From positions 62,001 through 126,000 of the forward strand of contig NZ_BBXE01000014.1 in assembly GCF_001570565.1 (NCBI RefSeq): DNA of 64,000 bases. Reading direction: 5' to 3'. The notes beneath the pieces are model-generated. The model did no database searches. It was given only the letters and a program-made list of their open reading frames with translations, and was not told the origin of the DNA. Shown one piece after another: positions 1-8,761 of this stretch; the stretch's first letter is position 1, and each line of letters opens with the position of its first letter. The position numbers were made by a program, and so were the translations under genes. The stretch comes from Herbidospora yilanensis (GTDB lineage: Bacteria; Actinomycetota; Actinomycetes; Streptosporangiales; Streptosporangiaceae).

Positions 1-301
1 CGTCTTCCAGGCCGGCCGGGCCGGTGAGCTGGTCGGTGCCGGCGCCGCAGGCCACCAGGTCGGGGGCCTCGGCCGCGCTCAGCCTGATCAGCTCCTTGGT
101 CGCCGCCCAGTCGAGGCCGGCGTTGCGCTGGGCGGTGTCCATGGCGTCGGCGACGCGGAAGCCGTGGGACCACAGGTGCCGGCGGTAGTGGAGCGTGGCC
201 TCCCAGTCGACGACGGCCGGTCTGCCCGGTGTGTTGTCGGCGAGCGGATCGGCCACGACGTGGGCGGCGGCGTACACGACCCTGCTTTTGAAGGTCTTCA
301 C
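1..301 (-). CDS. DUF993 family protein (dihydrodipicolinate synthase-like), C-terminus missing
   Basis: The first 100 codons of a gene that runs off the left edge. It starts with GTG at 301, overlapping the TGA of the upstream oxidoreductase in the four-base pattern GTGA, so the two are translationally coupled. The reading begins [19 protein letters not shown] and continues with a [16 protein letters not shown] stretch and [14 protein letters not shown] recognise this as DUF993, a TIM-barrel family related to dihydrodipicolinate synthase that is common in actinobacteria beside Gfo/Idh/MocA oxidoreductases and sugar-isomerase genes. A role in sugar or inositol-type catabolism is inferred only from neighbours. 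The Schiff-base lysine region is not in the window. Confidence 0.8.
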   Translation of the reverse strand, partial: MKTFKSRVVYAAAHVVADPLADNTPGRPAVVDWEATLHYRRHLWSHGFRVADAMDTAQRNAGLDWAATKELIRLSAAEAPDLVACGAGTDQLTGPAGLED

Positions 302-1434
302 GACGTCACCGCCATGCGGCGGCCCTCGGCCGCCGAGCGGAGGCCCAGCTCGGCCAGCAGCACCCCGCGCGCGCCGGAGCGCAGCGTGTAGGGGAACGGC
401 GCGTCGTCGACCACGTGGCGCACGAACCGCTCCCACTGGACCTTGAAGCCGTTGTCGAACTCGGTGTTGTCGGGGACCTCCTGCCAGCCGTCGCGGAACC
501 TGGCCGTGGCGGGCAGGTCGGGGTTCCAGACCGGTTTGGGGGTGGCGCTGCGGTGTTGTACGCGGCAGCCGCGCAACCCGGCGACCGCGCTGCCGTGGGT
601 GCCGTCGACCTGGAACTCCACCAGTTCGTCGCGGTTCACCCGGACCGCCCACGACGAGTTGATCTGGGCGACCGCGCCGCCGCCGAGCTCGAACACCGCG
701 TAGGCGGCGTCGTCGGCGGTCGCCGCGTAGGCCTGCCCGCGCTCGTCCCACCGCTCGGGGATATGGGTCGTGACGTGGGCGTAGACCGAGGTGACCGGGC
801 CGAACAGGTTCTCCAGCACGTAGGCCCAGTGGGGGAACATGTCGAGCACGATCCCGCCGCCGTCTTCGGCGCGGTAGTTCCACGACGGGCGCTGCGCGGC
901 CTGCCAGTCGCCCTCGAACACCCAGTAGCCGAACTCGCCCCGGATCGACAGGACACGCCCGAAGAACCCGCCGTCGATGAGCCGCTTCAGCTTCAGCAGG
1001 CCCGGCAGGAACAGCTTGTCCTGCACGACGCCGTTCTTCACCCCGGCGTTCTCGGCCGTGGCGGCCAGTTCCAGCGCCTCGGCCGAGGTCTCGGCGGTCG
1101 GCTTCTCGCAGTAGACGTGCTTGCCGGCCGCGATGGCCTTCTTCGTCGCCTCGACCCGGGCCCGGGTGATCTGCGCGTCGAAGTAGATCGTGTTGGCCGG
1201 GTCGGCCAGCGCGGCGTCGAGATCGGTGGTCCAGTCGGCGACGTCGTGCGTGGCGGCGAGCTCCTTGAGCTTGGCCTCACTCCGCCCGACCAGCACCGGC
1301 CGCAGCCTGACCTTCGAGCCGTCGGCGAGCACGACCCCGCCCTCGGCGTTGATCGCCAGCACCGACCGCACCAGATGTTGCCGGTATCCCATCCGCCCGG
1401 TGACCCCGTTCATCACCACGCCAAGCTCGGCCAT
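298..1434 (-). CDS. Gfo/Idh/MocA family NAD(P)-dependent oxidoreductase
   Basis: A 378-residue protein of usual family length. The N-terminus [17 protein letters not shown] forms the nucleotide-binding Rossmann start (GVTGRMG). The family motif EKP is at residues 110-112 (HVYCEKP), and the catalytic-type D-x3-H pair is at D198 and H202 ([12 protein letters not shown]). The family oxidises or reduces sugars, inositols and related polyols with NAD(P). The true substrate cannot be read from sequence. A clear AGGAGG lies just before the ATG. The gene is coupled to the downstream DUF993 gene and diverges from a GH13 glucosidase, with a LacI-type palindrome in its 5' leader, so sugar-dependent repression is likely. 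Confidence 0.88.
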   Translation of the reverse strand: MAELGVVMNGVTGRMGYRQHLVRSVLAINAEGGVVLADGSKVRLRPVLVGRSEAKLKELAATHDVADWTTDLDAALADPANTIYFDAQITRARVEATKKAIAAGKHVYCEKPTAETSAEALELAATAENAGVKNGVVQDKLFLPGLLKLKRLIDGGFFGRVLSIRGEFGYWVFEGDWQAAQRPSWNYRAEDGGGIVLDMFPHWAYVLENLFGPVTSVYAHVTTHIPERWDERGQAYAATADDAAYAVFELGGGAVAQINSSWAVRVNRDELVEFQVDGTHGSAVAGLRGCRVQHRSATPKPVWNPDLPATARFRDGWQEVPDNTEFDNGFKVQWERFVRHVVDDAPFPYTLRSGARGVLLAELGLRSAAEGRRMAVTS

Positions 1435-1450
1435 GCGGTCCTCCTTCAGT

Positions 1451-1464
1451 GGAAAGCGCTTTCC
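1451..1464. promoter_or_regulatory. LacI/GalR-type operator, perfect palindrome
   Basis: GGAAAGCGCTTTCC is a perfect 14-bp palindrome with a central CG, the classic form of LacI/GalR-family operators. It lies 17 bp upstream of the oxidoreductase start and about 76 bp upstream of the glucosidase start, so one repressor could act on both directions. The repressor gene is not in the window. Confidence 0.7.
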
Positions 1465-1539
1465 GCACGGTACGTCGGCGCGCTCCCGGAACGCAAGGGT
1501 TCTGATTAACTAGGCAAACGACCAGCAAAAAGGGAGTGT

Positions 1540-3087
1540 GTGTTGAGTCAGTGGTGGCGTGACGCCGTCGTCTACCAGGTCTACCCCCGCAGCTTCGCCG
1601 ACGGCAGCGGCGACGGCACCGGCGACTTCGCCGGAGCGCTGGCCCGGCTGCCCCATCTGGCCGATCTGGGCGTCGAGGCCGTCTGGTTCTCGCCCTTCTA
1701 CCCCTCGCCGCTGGCCGACGGCGGCTACGACGTGGCCGACTACTGCGACGTCGACCCCCGCTTCGGCACCCTCGCCGACTTCGACGCCTTCGTCGCCGCG
1801 GCGGCCGGCCACGGCATCCGGGTGATCGTCGACATCGTGCCCAACCACTGTTCGTCGGCCCACCCGGCGTTCCAGGCGGCCCTCGAAGCCGGTCGGGGCA
1901 GCCCCGAGCGCGACCTGTTCATGTTCCGCGACGAGCCCAACAACTGGCAGTCGATCTTCGGCGGCCCGGCCTGGACGCAGGTCGACGACGGGCAGTGGTA
2001 CCTGCACCTGTTCGACTCCTCCCAGCCCGACTGGAACTGGCGCAACCCGGCCGTCCCGGCGATGTTCGAGAAGGTCATCCGGTTCTGGCTCGACCGGGGC
2101 GTCGCGGGCCTGCGCGTCGACGTGGCCCACGGCCTGTTCAAGGACCCCGACCTGCCGAACGTCCCCGACCCGGCGCCCTCCGACCGCCCCTCGCCGTGGT
2201 TCCACCGCCCCGAGCTCATCGGCCACTACGCGTCGTGGCGGGCCATCCTCGACTCCTACTCGCCCGACGTCTTCCCCGGCGAGCGCACGGCGGTCGGCGA
2301 GTTCTGGGGCACCGAGATCACCCACCTGGAGCCCTACTTCCGCCCCGGCGGCATGCCCCAGGCCTTCAACTTCTTCCTGTTCCAGACCGCCTGGGACGCC
2401 GCCGCCCTCAAGCACACCATCGCCACCTCGATCGGCCTGGCCGCCGAATCAGACGTGGTCGCGCCCTGGGTGATCAGCAACCACGACGTGGTGCGCCCGG
2501 TGACCCGCTACGGCGGCGGCCCGCTGGCCACCCGCGACCTCGACGTGGACGTCGCCCTCGGCACCCGCCGCGCCCGCGCCGCAGCCCTGCTGCTGCTCGC
2601 GCTCCCCGGCTCGGCCTACGTCTACCAGGGCGAGGAACTCGGCCTCCCCGAGGTCATCGACATCCCCGACGCCTTCCGCGACGACCCCGTCTTCCACCGC
2701 ACGGCGGGCGCCCGCCTCGGCCGCGACGGCTGCCGCGTGCCCATTCCGTGGTCCGGCACGGCCAAGCCCTACGGCTTCACCGAAGCGGAGTCGACCTGGT
2801 TGCCCCAGCCGGCGAACTGGGCCGCGCTGACCGTCGAGGCCCAGCGGGCCGACCCCGGCTCGACGCTGAACCTCTACAAGCGCGCCATCGCGGCCCGTCC
2901 GCGCGGGGGCGCCTTCACGTGGCTCGACAGGGGCGACGAGGTGATCGCCTTCACCCGGGGTGACGGGTTCACCTGCGTGGTCAACCTGTCGGCGCGGACG
3001 CTGCCGGTGGAGGGGGAGGTCATCCTGGCGAGCGGGCCGCTGGAGGGCGGCCTGCCGCAGGACACGGCGGTGTGGCTGCGGTCGTAG
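1540..3087 (+). CDS. GH13 alpha-glucosidase (oligo-1,6-glucosidase type)
   Basis: A 515-residue GH13 enzyme starting WWRDAVVYQVYPRSFAD, the signature of alpha-glucosidases and trehalose/oligo-1,6-glucosidases. Conserved region I is DIVPNHC (residues 98-104). The nucleophile is D194 in GLRVDVAHG, the acid/base E254 in VGEFWG, and the transition-state stabiliser H315-D316 in SNHD. The protein is cytosolic, with no signal peptide. It hydrolyses terminal alpha-glucosidic bonds in imported maltodextrins or related oligosaccharides. GTG at 1540 or TTG at 1543 could start it; AGGGAG at 1531-1536 is better spaced for the TTG. It diverges from the Gfo/Idh/MocA gene across a LacI-type palindrome. Confidence 0.92.
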   Translation: MLSQWWRDAVVYQVYPRSFADGSGDGTGDFAGALARLPHLADLGVEAVWFSPFYPSPLADGGYDVADYCDVDPRFGTLADFDAFVAAAAGHGIRVIVDIVPNHCSSAHPAFQAALEAGRGSPERDLFMFRDEPNNWQSIFGGPAWTQVDDGQWYLHLFDSSQPDWNWRNPAVPAMFEKVIRFWLDRGVAGLRVDVAHGLFKDPDLPNVPDPAPSDRPSPWFHRPELIGHYASWRAILDSYSPDVFPGERTAVGEFWGTEITHLEPYFRPGGMPQAFNFFLFQTAWDAAALKHTIATSIGLAAESDVVAPWVISNHDVVRPVTRYGGGPLATRDLDVDVALGTRRARAAALLLLALPGSAYVYQGEELGLPEVIDIPDAFRDDPVFHRTAGARLGRDGCRVPIPWSGTAKPYGFTEAESTWLPQPANWAALTVEAQRADPGSTLNLYKRAIAARPRGGAFTWLDRGDEVIAFTRGDGFTCVVNLSARTLPVEGEVILASGPLEGGLPQDTAVWLRS

Positions 3088-3151
3088 GTCGCGCGGCCTG
3101 ATGGTCTGAGACTGGCAGAAGGGCATCGTCGAGGACGAAATCGCCCCTCTG

Positions 3152-4378
3152 CTAGATCTCGCCCTTGATCTCCAGGCGCTGGAGCGCCCGTGACATCGGA
3201 TGGGCCGCCAGCCCGATCTGCCACTCGCGGGCACCCAGCGCCCGCAACCGCTCCGAGATCGCCTCTTCGTCGAGGTCGGCCGGAGGCTCCCAGGTCAGCC
3301 GGCGCACCGCGTCGGGCTGGAGGAGGTTCTCGGTCGGCATGCGGTGTTCGTCGGCCAGGGCGGCGACCACCGCGCGGGCGGCGGCCAGGCGTTTGGCGGC
3401 GGCCGGGTCGCGGTCGGCCCAGCGGTTCGCCGGGGGCGGGCCGTCGCCGGGGCCGAGGGGCTGGGGCAGCTCCGATTCGGGCATGGTGCGGCCGCGGGTG
3501 ATGGCGGCCAGCCATTCGCGCAGGTGGCGGCGGGCGCTGCGGCCGGTGAAGGGGGCGATCTCGGTCAGCGACTTGGTGGTTCGGGGCAGGTCGAGGGCGG
3601 CCTGGACGATCGCCGAGTCGGGCAGCACCCGGCCCGGGGCCAGGTCGGTCTCGCGGGCCAGGGCGTCGCGGATGTTCCACAACTCGCGGACCACCGCCAG
3701 GCCGCGCAGGGCGCGCACCCGGTGGATGCCGCTGGTGCGGCGCCACGGGTCGGTGCGCGGGGGAGCCGTGGGGGCGGTCAGGATGGCCGCGAACTCCTCC
3801 ATGGCCCAGTCGAGTTTGCCGGTCTCGGTCAGCTCGGCGTGGAGGGCGTCGCGGAGCTCGATCAGGACCTCGACGTCGAGGGCGGCGTAGCGGAGCCAGT
3901 CTTCGGGCAGCGGACGGGTCGACCAGTCGGCGGCCGAGTGGCCCTTCACCAGGCCGAAGCCCAGGACGACCTCGACCATGGTGCCGAGGCCGACGCGTTC
4001 GTAGCCGAGCAGCCGGCCGGCCAGCTCGGTGTCGAACAGCCGCCGCGGCCGGAAGCCGATCTCGGCCAGGCACGGCAGGTCCTGCGTCGCGGCGTGGAGC
4101 ACGACCTCGGCGCCGGACAGGGCGGTGTCGAGGTCTGACAGGTCGGGGCAGGCGATCGGGTCGATGAGCGCGCTCCCACTGCCCGCCCGCCGGAGTTGCA
4201 CGAGGTAGGCCCGGCCGCTGTAGCGGTAGCCGGAGGCCCGCTCGGCGTCGACGGCAACGGGGCCGGTCCCGCCCGCGAAAGCGGTCACCGCCGTCGCGAG
4301 GTCGGCGGCCTCCGCTATGACGGGCGGGATCCCTTCGCGAGGTTCCAGCAGAGGCTGAACGGCTGTCTCATCGGTCAC
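3152..4378 (-). CDS. rnd: Ribonuclease D (3'-5' exonuclease with HRDC domain)
   Basis: A 408-residue DEDD-family 3'-5' exoribonuclease. Metal-binding residues are visible in order: D44 and E46 (VAVDAERASG), D100 (HAATQD), and Y164 with D168 (YAALDVE). An HRDC nucleic-acid-binding domain follows at roughly 215-290 (VRALRGLAVVRELWNIRDAL). The family trims tRNA and other stable RNA 3' ends. It starts by ATGA overlap with the upstream DUF3000 gene, a pairing widely conserved in actinobacteria. The C-terminus is basic and ends a few tens of bases from the convergent glucosidase gene. Confidence 0.93.
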   Translation of the reverse strand: MTDETAVQPLLEPREGIPPVIAEAADLATAVTAFAGGTGPVAVDAERASGYRYSGRAYLVQLRRAGSGSALIDPIACPDLSDLDTALSGAEVVLHAATQDLPCLAEIGFRPRRLFDTELAGRLLGYERVGLGTMVEVVLGFGLVKGHSAADWSTRPLPEDWLRYAALDVEVLIELRDALHAELTETGKLDWAMEEFAAILTAPTAPPRTDPWRRTSGIHRVRALRGLAVVRELWNIRDALARETDLAPGRVLPDSAIVQAALDLPRTTKSLTEIAPFTGRSARRHLREWLAAITRGRTMPESELPQPLGPGDGPPPANRWADRDPAAAKRLAAARAVVAALADEHRMPTENLLQPDAVRRLTWEPPADLDEEAISERLRALGAREWQIGLAAHPMSRALQRLEIKGEI

Positions 4379-5037
4379 GTACTGGTCTTCCGGTCTGTCT
4401 CTTCATCGGTGCGTCTCGGCCGCAGGGCCGTGACATCGGGCGGCAGGGGAGGTATCCCGGCGGCGATGCACATCAGGTCGCACCAGGCGGCGACGTGCGC
4501 GGAAAGATCCTCGTCGAGAGGCGACCATGACGCGCGCAGTTCCAGCTCGGTCGTGACGGGATCGTTGTCCTTGTTCCCGAAACCCTCCGACACCGCTCTG
4601 GTAACCGTACCTCCCGCGGCGGCGAACCCGGCGCCGTGGGTCTCCAGCGCGTCGGTGAGCCAGCTCCACGCCACCGGGCCGAGCAGGGGGTCGGAGGTGA
4701 TCTCCGGCTCCATGTCGGCGCGCACGTAGGCGACCAGCCGGAAGGGGCCCTCCCAGCCGCGCTGGCCGTCGGGGTCGAACAGGACGATGAGCCGGCCCAC
4801 GGCCAGTTCGTCGTCGTCGCGGTAGACCGACGCGCCCACGGCGCCCGAATAGGGGGCCAGCCGCTGCGGCGCCGGGATGTCTTCGAGCTCGATCTCGGGG
4901 CGTACGGTCGCGGGGCGCAGCGTGGCCATGGCACGGGCGAACGCCTCCGGCGGCCCCGGGCGGTCACCGATCGGCATGACGGGCGCGGTGGCGGGTCGCG
5001 GGACGAGACGGAGCAGGGGGGTGGTCGTCGCGGTCAT
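4375..5037 (-). CDS. DUF3000 family protein
   Basis: A 220-residue protein matching the actinobacterial DUF3000 family: an AFARAMATLRPATVRPEIELE start, FDPDGQRGWEGPFRLVAYVR in the middle and a SWSPLDEDLSAHVAAWCD end. It has no signal peptide or membrane segment. Function is unknown. The family almost always sits directly upstream of RNase D, and here the genes overlap by four bases (ATGA), so they are surely co-translated. A role in RNA metabolism is inferred from linkage alone. Confidence 0.88.
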   Translation of the reverse strand: MTATTTPLLRLVPRPATAPVMPIGDRPGPPEAFARAMATLRPATVRPEIELEDIPAPQRLAPYSGAVGASVYRDDDELAVGRLIVLFDPDGQRGWEGPFRLVAYVRADMEPEITSDPLLGPVAWSWLTDALETHGAGFAAAGGTVTRAVSEGFGNKDNDPVTTELELRASWSPLDEDLSAHVAAWCDLMCIAAGIPPLPPDVTALRPRRTDEETDRKTST

Positions 5038-5046
5038 CTGTGGTGA

Positions 5047-5214
5047 TCAAGCCGCCGCCATCATCAGGAACAGGGCGCTCCCGCAGATCACGCACGACCA
5101 CTCGGGGCACACCTCGTGACCCTCCTCGCAGGGCGGCTGTGTGAACTCGCGCTCGGTGTCGCAGGAGGCACAGCGCTCAGTGCGGTGTTCGGGGGAACTC
5201 CACATCGAAGTCAT
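5047..5214 (-). CDS. Small zinc-ribbon-like protein, 55 residues
   Basis: A short cysteine-rich protein: MTSMWSSPEHRTERCASCD then EFTQPPCEEGHEVCPEW and a C-x2-C pair (SCVICGSALF). The cysteine pairs suggest one or two structural zinc sites. Similar small proteins are common upstream of DUF3000 genes in actinobacteria, and this one ends 10 bases before DUF3000. AAAGGG precedes the ATGs at 5214 and 5205, and either could be the start. The reading frame extends further upstream, but that N-terminus is unlike the cysteine-rich core. Function unknown. Confidence 0.65.
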   Translation of the reverse strand: MTSMWSSPEHRTERCASCDTEREFTQPPCEEGHEVCPEWSCVICGSALFLMMAAA

Positions 5215-5466
5215 CGCCCTTTCATCGGAACCGGTCCGTCCGACGGTGGCACGTCGCGCCGACAAAACCCCGCATCGCGCTCGGCGTGTCTCGAAAGTGG
5301 TATTGGAATCGATGCCGGAGCCCTATTTGGCGAACACTTTGCCTAGAGCGGCGTTCACGAGGCGTTTGACCGGGGTGTCGCGAGGGCCCAACGATACCGA
5401 TCATTGGGTGGTCCTGTACCCGGGGTCCTGGCACGGACCGGCGTCCGGGCGTGGGACTCTGGTGGG

Positions 5467-6504
5467 GTGAATCCCCAGCTGGCCGAGTCGCCTTTCCTGC
5501 TGGCCTGCCGCCGTCGGCCAGTGCCCCACACGCCCGTCTGGTTCATGCGCCAGGCGGGCCGTTCGCTGCCCGAGTACCGCAAGGTCCGCGAGGGCACCGA
5601 GATGCTGGCCGCGTGCGCGACCCCCGACCTGGTCGTGGAGATCACGATGCAGCCGGTCCGCCGCTACGGCGTCGACGCGGCCATCTTCTTCAGCGACATC
5701 GTGGTGCCGCTCAAGGCCATCGGGATCGACATCGACATCAAGCCCGGCGTGGGTCCCGTCGTCGCCGACCCGATCCGCGACCAGGCCGGGATCGGGCGGC
5801 TGCGCCCGCTCGCGCCCGACGACGTCCCCTACATCACCGAGGCCGTGACCGAACTGGTCGCGGAGCTCGGCGCGACCCCGCTGATCGGGTTCGCCGGCGG
5901 GCCGTTCACCCTCGCGTCCTACCTGATCGAGGGCGGCCCCTCGAAGAACCACGACCACACCAAGGCCATGATGTACGGCGCCCCCGAGCTCTGGCACGCG
6001 CTCATGGACCGGCTGACCACCATCACGCTGGCGTGGCTGAAGGTCCAGGCCGACGCGGGCGCCTCGGCGCTGCAGCTCTTCGACTCGTGGGTGGGGGCGG
6101 TCGCGCCGCTCGACTACCGGGAGTTCGTGTTGCCGTACACCTCGAAGATCTTCGCCGGGCTCGAAGAGCTCGGCGTCCCGCGCATCCACTTCGGGGTCGG
6201 CACCGGCGAGCTGCTGCCGGTCATGGGCGAGGCCGGGGCCGACGTCGTCGGGGTCGACTGGCGGGTGCCGCTCGACGAGGCGGCCAGGCGGGTCGGGGCC
6301 GGCAAGGCGCTCCAGGGCAACCTCGACCCGGCGATCCTGCTGGCTCCGTGGGAGGTCGTCGAGAAGCGGGCCCGCGCGGTGATCGAGGCCGGGCGGGCGG
6401 CCGAGGGCCACGTGTTCAACCTCGGCCACGGAGTGCTCCCGTCGACCGACCCCGGCCAGGTGGCCCGGCTGACCGACCTCGTCCACGAACACAGCGCCCG
6501 CTGA
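5467..6504 (+). CDS. hemE: Uroporphyrinogen III decarboxylase
   Basis: A 345-residue enzyme that removes four carboxyl groups from uroporphyrinogen III to give coproporphyrinogen III, the last step before the coproporphyrin-dependent haem branch. The active-site segment [16 protein letters not shown] is near the N-terminus, and [12 protein letters not shown] and VGVDWRVPL follow as expected. I chose GTG at 5467 ([10 protein letters not shown]) because it gives the usual family length; upstream in-frame codons add an unrelated N-terminus. The stop overlaps the next start by one base (TGATG). HemY and HemQ lie 2-4 kb downstream on the same strand. Confidence 0.95.
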   Translation: MNPQLAESPFLLACRRRPVPHTPVWFMRQAGRSLPEYRKVREGTEMLAACATPDLVVEITMQPVRRYGVDAAIFFSDIVVPLKAIGIDIDIKPGVGPVVADPIRDQAGIGRLRPLAPDDVPYITEAVTELVAELGATPLIGFAGGPFTLASYLIEGGPSKNHDHTKAMMYGAPELWHALMDRLTTITLAWLKVQADAGASALQLFDSWVGAVAPLDYREFVLPYTSKIFAGLEELGVPRIHFGVGTGELLPVMGEAGADVVGVDWRVPLDEAARRVGAGKALQGNLDPAILLAPWEVVEKRARAVIEAGRAAEGHVFNLGHGVLPSTDPGQVARLTDLVHEHSAR

Positions 6505-6962
6505 TGAGGATCGTGGTCGACGACCTCTCGGGGCCGGAGATCGCGGCCTTCCTGGAGGAGCACATCCGGGAGATGCGCGCCACCACCCCGCCCGAGAGCA
6601 AACACGCCCTCGACCTCGACGGCCTGCGCCGCCCCGAGGTGACCTTCTGGTCGGTGCGCGACGAGGGCGTGATCGTCGCATGCGGCGCGATCAAGGCGCT
6701 CGACGACGTCCACGCCGAGGTGAAGTCGATGCGGACCGCCGCCGCGCGCAAGCGCAGCGGGGTCGCGTCGCTGCTCCTCGGCCACCTCATCGCCGAGGCC
6801 GCCCGCATGGGGTTCACCCGGCTGAGCCTGGAGACGGGCTCGGCCGAGTTCTTCGCCCCGGCCAGGTCCCTGTACGAGAAGTTCGGCTTCACCTACTGCG
6901 AACCCTTCGCCGATTACCGCCCTGATCCGCTGAGCGTCTTCATGACCAGGGAGCTGGTCTGA
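6504..6962 (+). CDS. GNAT family N-acetyltransferase
   Basis: A 152-residue protein with the GNAT fold. The acetyl-CoA loop motif R-x-x-G-x-A/G appears as RKRSGVASLLLGHLIAEA, followed by RLSLETGS and a C-terminal LYEKFGFTYCEPFADY that is typical of small-molecule acetyltransferases. It starts at ATG 6504, sharing one base with the hemE stop, so it is translationally coupled to hemE. The substrate is unknown, and nothing in the sequence links it to haem chemistry. Confidence 0.87.
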   Translation: MRIVVDDLSGPEIAAFLEEHIREMRATTPPESKHALDLDGLRRPEVTFWSVRDEGVIVACGAIKALDDVHAEVKSMRTAAARKRSGVASLLLGHLIAEAARMGFTRLSLETGSAEFFAPARSLYEKFGFTYCEPFADYRPDPLSVFMTRELV

Positions 6963-6974
6963 CAGGGTGACCCC

Positions 6975-7736
6975 ATGCGGGCCGCTCTCCTCTCGGCGTC
7001 ACTGCTCCTGCTGATCGCCTCGCCCTTCCTGCCCGGGGGATACGACCCCCTGGCGCTGCCCCTGTCCACCCTGGTGCAGATCTTCGGGGGAGTGGGCCTG
7101 CTCGCCGTGGTCACCTCGGCGCCGCTGCTGGTCTGGCCGCGCAACCGGTTCTGGCGGGTCGCCCAGACCGTCAGCCTGACGATCACCGCGCTGGCGGTCT
7201 CGGCCGCCGCGGCGGCCGAGTCGGGGCTGCTCCTGGGGCTCGGGACGCTCGTGTTGTGGGTGGCCGTGCTCGCGCGGCGGCCCTCGCCGGTCTACTTCGT
7301 GGTGCTGCCGCTCGTCGCGCTGGCGGGACAGGCCGTGCTCAACCGCCCGCTGACCGCCTACGCCCGCGACACCGCCGTCGCCAACGCCGCCGAGATGATC
7401 GCGGCTGTCGAGAGGCGCCATACCGACCTGGGCGGCTACCCCGACGCGCTCACCGCCGTCCGGCCCGACTACCGGCCGGGGGTCAGGGGGGTCGGGCGGT
7501 ATCACTACGCGAAGAACGGGGATTCGTACGACATCTCCTTCGAACTGCCCCGGTTCTTCTTCGACGCGTTCGGGACCAGGGAGTTCGTCGTCTACAACCC
7601 CAGCGACCGGCACCTGATGCCGGCCCACGCCTCCTGGGTGCTGCTGTGGTCCGACGCCCGGCTCCGCAACCAGCAGGGCTGGTACGAGTCCCGCGACGCC
7701 GGACCACCGCACTGGAGGTCATTCCTTTTCGACTAG
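6975..7736 (+). CDS. Membrane protein of unknown function with soluble C-terminal domain
   Basis: A 253-residue protein whose first half holds about four hydrophobic segments (LLSASLLLLIAS; IFGGVGLLAVVTSAPLLVW; TITALAVSAAAAAESGLLLGL; VYFVVLPLVALAG). After residue about 120 a soluble domain follows with AVERRHTDLGGYPDAL and YHYAKNGDSYDISFEL, loosely like type II pseudopilin tails. That resemblance is only a hint. AGGGTGA is well placed before the ATG. It lies 12 bases after the GNAT gene, so it is probably the last gene of the hemE operon. It overlaps the convergent DUF4349 gene by 18 bases. Confidence 0.7.
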   Translation: MRAALLSASLLLLIASPFLPGGYDPLALPLSTLVQIFGGVGLLAVVTSAPLLVWPRNRFWRVAQTVSLTITALAVSAAAAAESGLLLGLGTLVLWVAVLARRPSPVYFVVLPLVALAGQAVLNRPLTAYARDTAVANAAEMIAAVERRHTDLGGYPDALTAVRPDYRPGVRGVGRYHYAKNGDSYDISFELPRFFFDAFGTREFVVYNPSDRHLMPAHASWVLLWSDARLRNQQGWYESRDAGPPHWRSFLFD

Positions 7737-8684
7737 CTCCTCCTCGTGCTCCCGCGAGGCGGTGACGGGGGCCGGGACCGGCTGGCGGCGGCGCATCCGG
7801 CGCCACCACGGCAGCGCGAGCAGGGCCAGGACCGCCAGCACGGCCAGCCACGGCAGCAGCGCGCCCAGAATCGTCGAGAGGGCGTCGGCGAAGTTCTTCA
7901 GGCCGGTCCAGCCCGCCTTCAGGCCGGCCAGGAAGCCCGTCTCCTCCTCGACCGGCTGGACCGGCGGCGCCGACGGGCCGACGAGGGTGATCGTCACCGT
8001 CGCCATGCCGGTCTGCTCGGCCAAAGACTTCTGCCGGGCCTGGAGGGCCTCCAGGTCGGCGGTGCGGGCCTGGATCTCCCGCTCGATGTCCATGATCTCG
8101 CCGATCTTCTCGGCCTTGGTGAGCAGCGTGCGGAACTGCGCCACCGCCGCCTCCGCCGACTTCACCCGGGCCTCGACGTCGGCGACCTCGCCGGTGACGT
8201 CCTGGGTGCCCTGGTGCAGCGACTCGGTGGTGCCGAGCTCCTTGCCCAGGCGGGTCAGCGTGCCGGGGTACCGACCCGGCGGGATCTTGAACGTGAGCGT
8301 CGACTCCTGGCGGGCGGCGAAGGAGTTGGAGCGCTCCTCCGCGACGTAGCCACCGGCCTCGGTGACCATGCGCTTGGCCGATTCGGCGGCGGCGGCCACG
8401 TCCTTGGCCCGGACCGTCATCTCGGCCGTGTAGATGATCGCTCGGTCGGCGGGGGCGAGCGTCATGTTGCCGCCGGTGTCGGCCGCCTTGGCCTCCTCGC
8501 CCGCGGCGTCTCTGGCCTGGGGCTCGGCGGCGGGAGCGGCCGCCTCCGAGCTCAGGGCGGGGGCTTCCGCCGCCCCGCCCATCGCAGGGGCGCTCGCCGA
8601 CTCCGAGCCGCCGCCCGCGCACGCCGTCAGGAGGAACGCCGCAACCACAAGCGGCAGTACCGCGCGTGAGCGCAAAGTGTTCAT
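7719..8684 (-). CDS. DUF4349 lipoprotein with coiled coil and C-terminal membrane anchor
   Basis: A 321-residue predicted lipoprotein. The signal peptide MNTLRSRAVLPLVVAAFLL ends in the lipobox LTAC. The DUF4349 core includes IIYTAEMTVRAKDVAAAAES and RQESTLTFKIPPGRYPGTL. A long coiled coil follows (EARVKSAEAAVAQFRTLL to EALQARQKSLAEQ), then a C-terminal transmembrane helix (LLPWLAVLAVLALLALPWW) and a basic tail. The family is surface-exposed with unknown function. I chose ATG 8684 because it places the signal peptide correctly; the frame extends further upstream. It diverges from hemY. Confidence 0.85.
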   Translation of the reverse strand: MNTLRSRAVLPLVVAAFLLTACAGGGSESASAPAMGGAAEAPALSSEAAAPAAEPQARDAAGEEAKAADTGGNMTLAPADRAIIYTAEMTVRAKDVAAAAESAKRMVTEAGGYVAEERSNSFAARQESTLTFKIPPGRYPGTLTRLGKELGTTESLHQGTQDVTGEVADVEARVKSAEAAVAQFRTLLTKAEKIGEIMDIEREIQARTADLEALQARQKSLAEQTGMATVTITLVGPSAPPVQPVEEETGFLAGLKAGWTGLKNFADALSTILGALLPWLAVLAVLALLALPWWRRMRRRQPVPAPVTASREHEEELVEKE

Positions 8685-8761
8685 GACCCATTGACGTTCT
8701 CCGTGCGTGATCGGTTTTGGGCGGCGCGTCACGACTCAGTCACGGCCTTAGGGTGAAGCTC

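Noticed and set aside
1489-1502. GAAC-N6-GTTC as a possible LexA (SOS) box
   Set aside because: The actinobacterial SOS box has a four-base centre (GAAC-N4-GTTC). The spacing here is wrong.
5047-5265. Longer 72-residue form of the small zinc protein
   Set aside because: The extra N-terminal residues have no protein-like pattern, and the better ribosome-binding site belongs to ATG 5214 or 5205.
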